64,000 nucleotides of DNA from Bog-756 sp963806455 (GTDB taxonomy: Bacteria; Actinomycetota; Acidimicrobiia; Acidimicrobiales; RAAP-2), in NCBI GenBank assembly GCA_963806455.1, contig CAWDXZ010000006.1, positions 310,001-374,000 on the forward strand, in the 5' to 3' direction. The notes under the pieces are model-generated. The model saw nothing but the letters and a program-made list of their open reading frames with translations, was not told the DNA's origin and made no database searches. Of the stretch, positions 61,926 through 64,000 are shown in pieces; within the stretch, counting starts at the first letter, position 1; every line of letters begins with the position of its first letter. Both the position numbers and the translations under genes were made by a program.

Positions 61926-62552
61926 TCAGTCCCGCTTCAGCCAGGCCGTCCGCAGCTCCGGAGCGCGGACCGACCACTCCTCACTGGTCATGGCGTAGCG
62001 CAGGTGGTCCTCCCACTCGCCGTTGATCTCCAGGAACCCGAGCGCCACCCCCTCGTTCCGCAACCCCAGTTTCTCCACCACGCGGCGGCTGGCCGCGTTG
62101 CGGGGGATGATGGCGATCTCCACCCGGTGCAGGCGCAGGGTCTCGAAGGCGAACTGCAGGACCACCACCACCGCCTCGGGTATCAGACCCGAGCCGGCCA
62201 GCTCCTGGTCGATCCAGTAGCCGATCGACCCGTTCTGGAAGGGACCGCGCTGGATCGAGGAGAGGGTGATCTCCCCGGCGAACCGGCCCTCCACGAAGAT
62301 GCCGAAGCCGAACCCGCTCCCCAGCTGTCGCTCCCGCTCGCGCATGCCGCACCGGGCGGCGAAGCTGGCGGCGTCCTCGGGCGCCAGCGGTGCGCCCTTG
62401 GACCGCGGCTCCCACGGCACGAGCCACGAGCGGCAGCGGGTCCGCACCTCCAGCCATGCCTCGTAGTCGCTCTCCACCAGGGTGGCCAACCGGATCCGCC
62501 ACCCCGGCAGTTCGAGGGACCGGACCGTGGGGGCGCGCAGGCCGGGGCTCAT
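61926..62552 (-). CDS. GNAT-family N-acetyltransferase (RimJ-like)
   Basis: 208 residues. GGRFAGEITLSSI-like and IGYWIDQELAGSGLIPEAVV (acetyl-CoA pyrophosphate-binding loop) with LRLHRVEIAIIPRNAASRRV and VEKLGLRNEGVALGFLEING match the ribosomal-protein Ala acetyltransferase group. The target is probably a protein N-terminus. Convergent with the DHFR-family gene. Confidence 0.85.
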   Translation of the reverse strand: MSPGLRAPTVRSLELPGWRIRLATLVESDYEAWLEVRTRCRSWLVPWEPRSKGAPLAPEDAASFAARCGMRERERQLGSGFGFGIFVEGRFAGEITLSSIQRGPFQNGSIGYWIDQELAGSGLIPEAVVVVLQFAFETLRLHRVEIAIIPRNAASRRVVEKLGLRNEGVALGFLEINGEWEDHLRYAMTSEEWSVRAPELRTAWLKRD

Positions 62553-62705
62553 GGCTGCCCGGCGGCCCCGCCGACGGCCTCCTCATCCCGAATAAACGAG
62601 AGCACGCAGGCATGGTAGTGACCTGCGACTGACAAGGCCAGAACCTGGGGTTTCGTCCCCGGGGCGGGACAGGCCGCGGCGGCGGAGGTGCGGAATGGCA
62701 TCGGG

Positions 62706-64000
62706 TCAGGGGGCCACGCTGGCATGGCGACGGGGGACACCGCAGTAGTCATCGTCGACCACCAGGGCAGCCGCCACCCGGTGCGACCGGATGCCTCCGG
62801 TGGCCAGGGCCGTCACCATCGAGAGGGCCACCTGGGGGTCCATGGGGACGTCGAGCAGCGTCCTGCCGTAGGCCCCGAGCAGCTGGTCGCAATAGGAGAG
62901 CGCGCCGGCGTGCAGCTCGCCCAGGACGTTCAGCTCATCGGTGGTGCGGTGGTCGGCCCGGAAGGAGGCGACGACCCTCCCGTCGCGCATCTCGGCCCGC
63001 TCGGTCTGGCCCGAGGGAGCGGTGAGAAATGCCTCCAGCACCAGCGAGTGGAGGAGGAAGGGCGTGGGCTCGCTCCATCCCGGATGGTCCTCCACGAAGC
63101 ATCCGAAAGCCGACCCTCCGGCCTCCCGGACCTGGGACGCCTGGGCCAACGTGCCCATGTAGAAGCCCCGGAGCCCCCGTCCGGCCACCGTCTGGATGTG
63201 CTTCTGGATGGTGGCCGAGTAGCCGATGTCGACGATGGCCGGGTTGCGGGCCGAGCTCAGGCCGCTCGCCCCCAGGTACTCCACCAGGCCGGCGAGCTCC
63301 TTGCCCCCGTGGTCGACCACCCGGTCGCGGACCTGGTCGAGGACGGAACGCACCACTTCCTCGTCCCGGGGCAGACGGACCGTCGTGCCGGTGAAGGGAA
63401 GGTCGCCGGCGAGCTCCAGGCCGAGCCGGCTCGACAGCAGATCTTCGATGGTCCCTTCGAAGTCCGAGCCCTCCACGATCTCGTCCGGGTTGAACCGGAC
63501 GGCCTGTGCCGAGGCCATCGCCGTCCGGCGGGAGCTGAGCAGGTAGGTCGACGCCGGAAGGTGCGTGGCCCCCGCCGCCCGGATCCTCTCCCACGCCAGC
63601 TGCAGCAGGTAGCCCTCGCGGGACAGGAAGAAGACCCGGTCGACGTCGGCGCCTTGGGGATGGTTGGCCAGCCACAGCAGGAACGCCATCACCACCGGCC
63701 CGAAGACGGCATGGCCGACGTCGAACGGCCGGGGGAGGTCCACGGGTCGGAAGCGCCCCGTGTCCGGATAGGGATCATTGGCGACCCGGGCCACGACCGG
63801 TCCCATCAGCAGATCGGTGCCCCACCGATCCGGCGGAGCTCCGCCAATCGCCTCGAGACCCCGGAGTCCGACGAGGGTGCCCGGGTTCATGCAGTGGTAG
63901 GTGGCAATGGTCCGGTCGGTGGCCGCCTGGAGGTCGGACTGCTCGTTGTCGCCCACATGGAGCCATCGCCCCGATCGGGGCCGCTCCCGTTCCACGAGGA
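62706..64000 (-). CDS. HAD-superfamily-like protein of envelope glycan loci (5' end outside window)
   Basis: At least 431 residues; the N-terminus is beyond the right edge. The visible start LHVGDNEQSDLQAATDR is the end of a HAD hydrolase domain (motif IV, GDN..D). A long region follows with FFLSREGYLLQLAWERIRAA, RTAMASAQAVRF, VDIGYSATIQKHIQTVAGRG and LRGFYMGTLAQASQVR. This architecture matches predicted HAD-family proteins (COG5610 type) encoded in surface-polysaccharide clusters. Function is unknown. Annotated from homology in broad outline; confidence in the family is moderate. Confidence 0.7.
   Translation of the reverse strand, partial: LVERERPRSGRWLHVGDNEQSDLQAATDRTIATYHCMNPGTLVGLRGLEAIGGAPPDRWGTDLLMGPVVARVANDPYPDTGRFRPVDLPRPFDVGHAVFGPVVMAFLLWLANHPQGADVDRVFFLSREGYLLQLAWERIRAAGATHLPASTYLLSSRRTAMASAQAVRFNPDEIVEGSDFEGTIEDLLSSRLGLELAGDLPFTGTTVRLPRDEEVVRSVLDQVRDRVVDHGGKELAGLVEYLGASGLSSARNPAIVDIGYSATIQKHIQTVAGRGLRGFYMGTLAQASQVREAGGSAFGCFVEDHPGWSEPTPFLLHSLVLEAFLTAPSGQTERAEMRDGRVVASFRADHRTTDELNVLGELHAGALSYCDQLLGAYGRTLLDVPMDPQVALSMVTALATGGIRSHRVAAALVVDDDYCGVPRRHASVAP

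Overview
The window is GC-rich (about 70%) actinobacterial chromosome. Several signs point to the class Acidimicrobiia: two secreted proteins built from the 42-residue GYWLVASDGGIFTFGDA-type repeat, many F420-type luciferase-like oxidoreductases, a monoderm-style tad pilus locus, DUF222/HNH and DUF2510 proteins, and mycobacterial-type steroid genes. The assignment is an inference from gene content. There is no rRNA, CRISPR array, insertion sequence or prophage. One tRNA gene is present.

Layout. 1-5.1 kb: a steroid side-chain module. chsH2-like and chsE2-like genes face a CYP125-like P450 across an intergenic region holding a near-match to the KstR operator; a luciferase-like oxidoreductase and a VOC protein follow. 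5.2-8.1 kb: an NCS1 permease and a second F420-type oxidoreductase close to Rv3520c. 8.1-19.4 kb: a 12-gene tad/Flp pilus operon on the minus strand. It runs lipoprotein, secreted protein, CpaB-like, CpaE-like, CpaF, TadB, TadC, Flp-like pilin, three TadE/G-type pseudopilins, and ends in a membrane LysM-BTAD protein. Most junctions overlap by 4 nt, and a perfect 31-bp palindrome lies just upstream. 20.0-31.0 kb: an HNH nuclease with three TTA codons, a membrane protein, EttA, a threonine aldolase, a DinB-like protein, a GAF-GGDEF protein with a ruined GGDEF box, a kinase-like protein, a thioredoxin-like protein and a frameshifted DEDD exonuclease/GIY-YIG gene. 31.0-37.7 kb: trpD joined to an acyl-CoA dehydrogenase, then a 2,4-dienoyl-CoA-reductase-like SDR, an enoyl-CoA hydratase-like protein, an aldo/keto reductase and a second P450. 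38-51 kb: a DUF2510 protein, an LpqC-like esterase, a LacI regulator with its own operator, a sulfatase, the two repeat proteins (one with a CAP domain), a PrmC-like methyltransferase, a tRNA with UAA anticodon and a short variable arm, and a carboxylesterase. 51-64 kb: envelope genes: NlpC/P60 hydrolase, GT2 glycosyltransferase, PlsC-like acyltransferase with epimerase, sulfotransferase-like protein, two polytopic membrane proteins, a methyltransferase and a truncated HAD-family protein.

How the genes work together. The first and fourth regions read as lipid/steroid catabolism: P450 hydroxylation, acyl-CoA dehydrogenation, hydration and auxiliary beta-oxidation. The tad operon builds a surface pilus. 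The right third is cell-envelope biogenesis. Two genes, chsE2-like and the DEDD exonuclease, each carry an apparent single-base insertion that could be an assembly error or real decay. The window is also unusually rich in short tandem repeats, both coding and non-coding.
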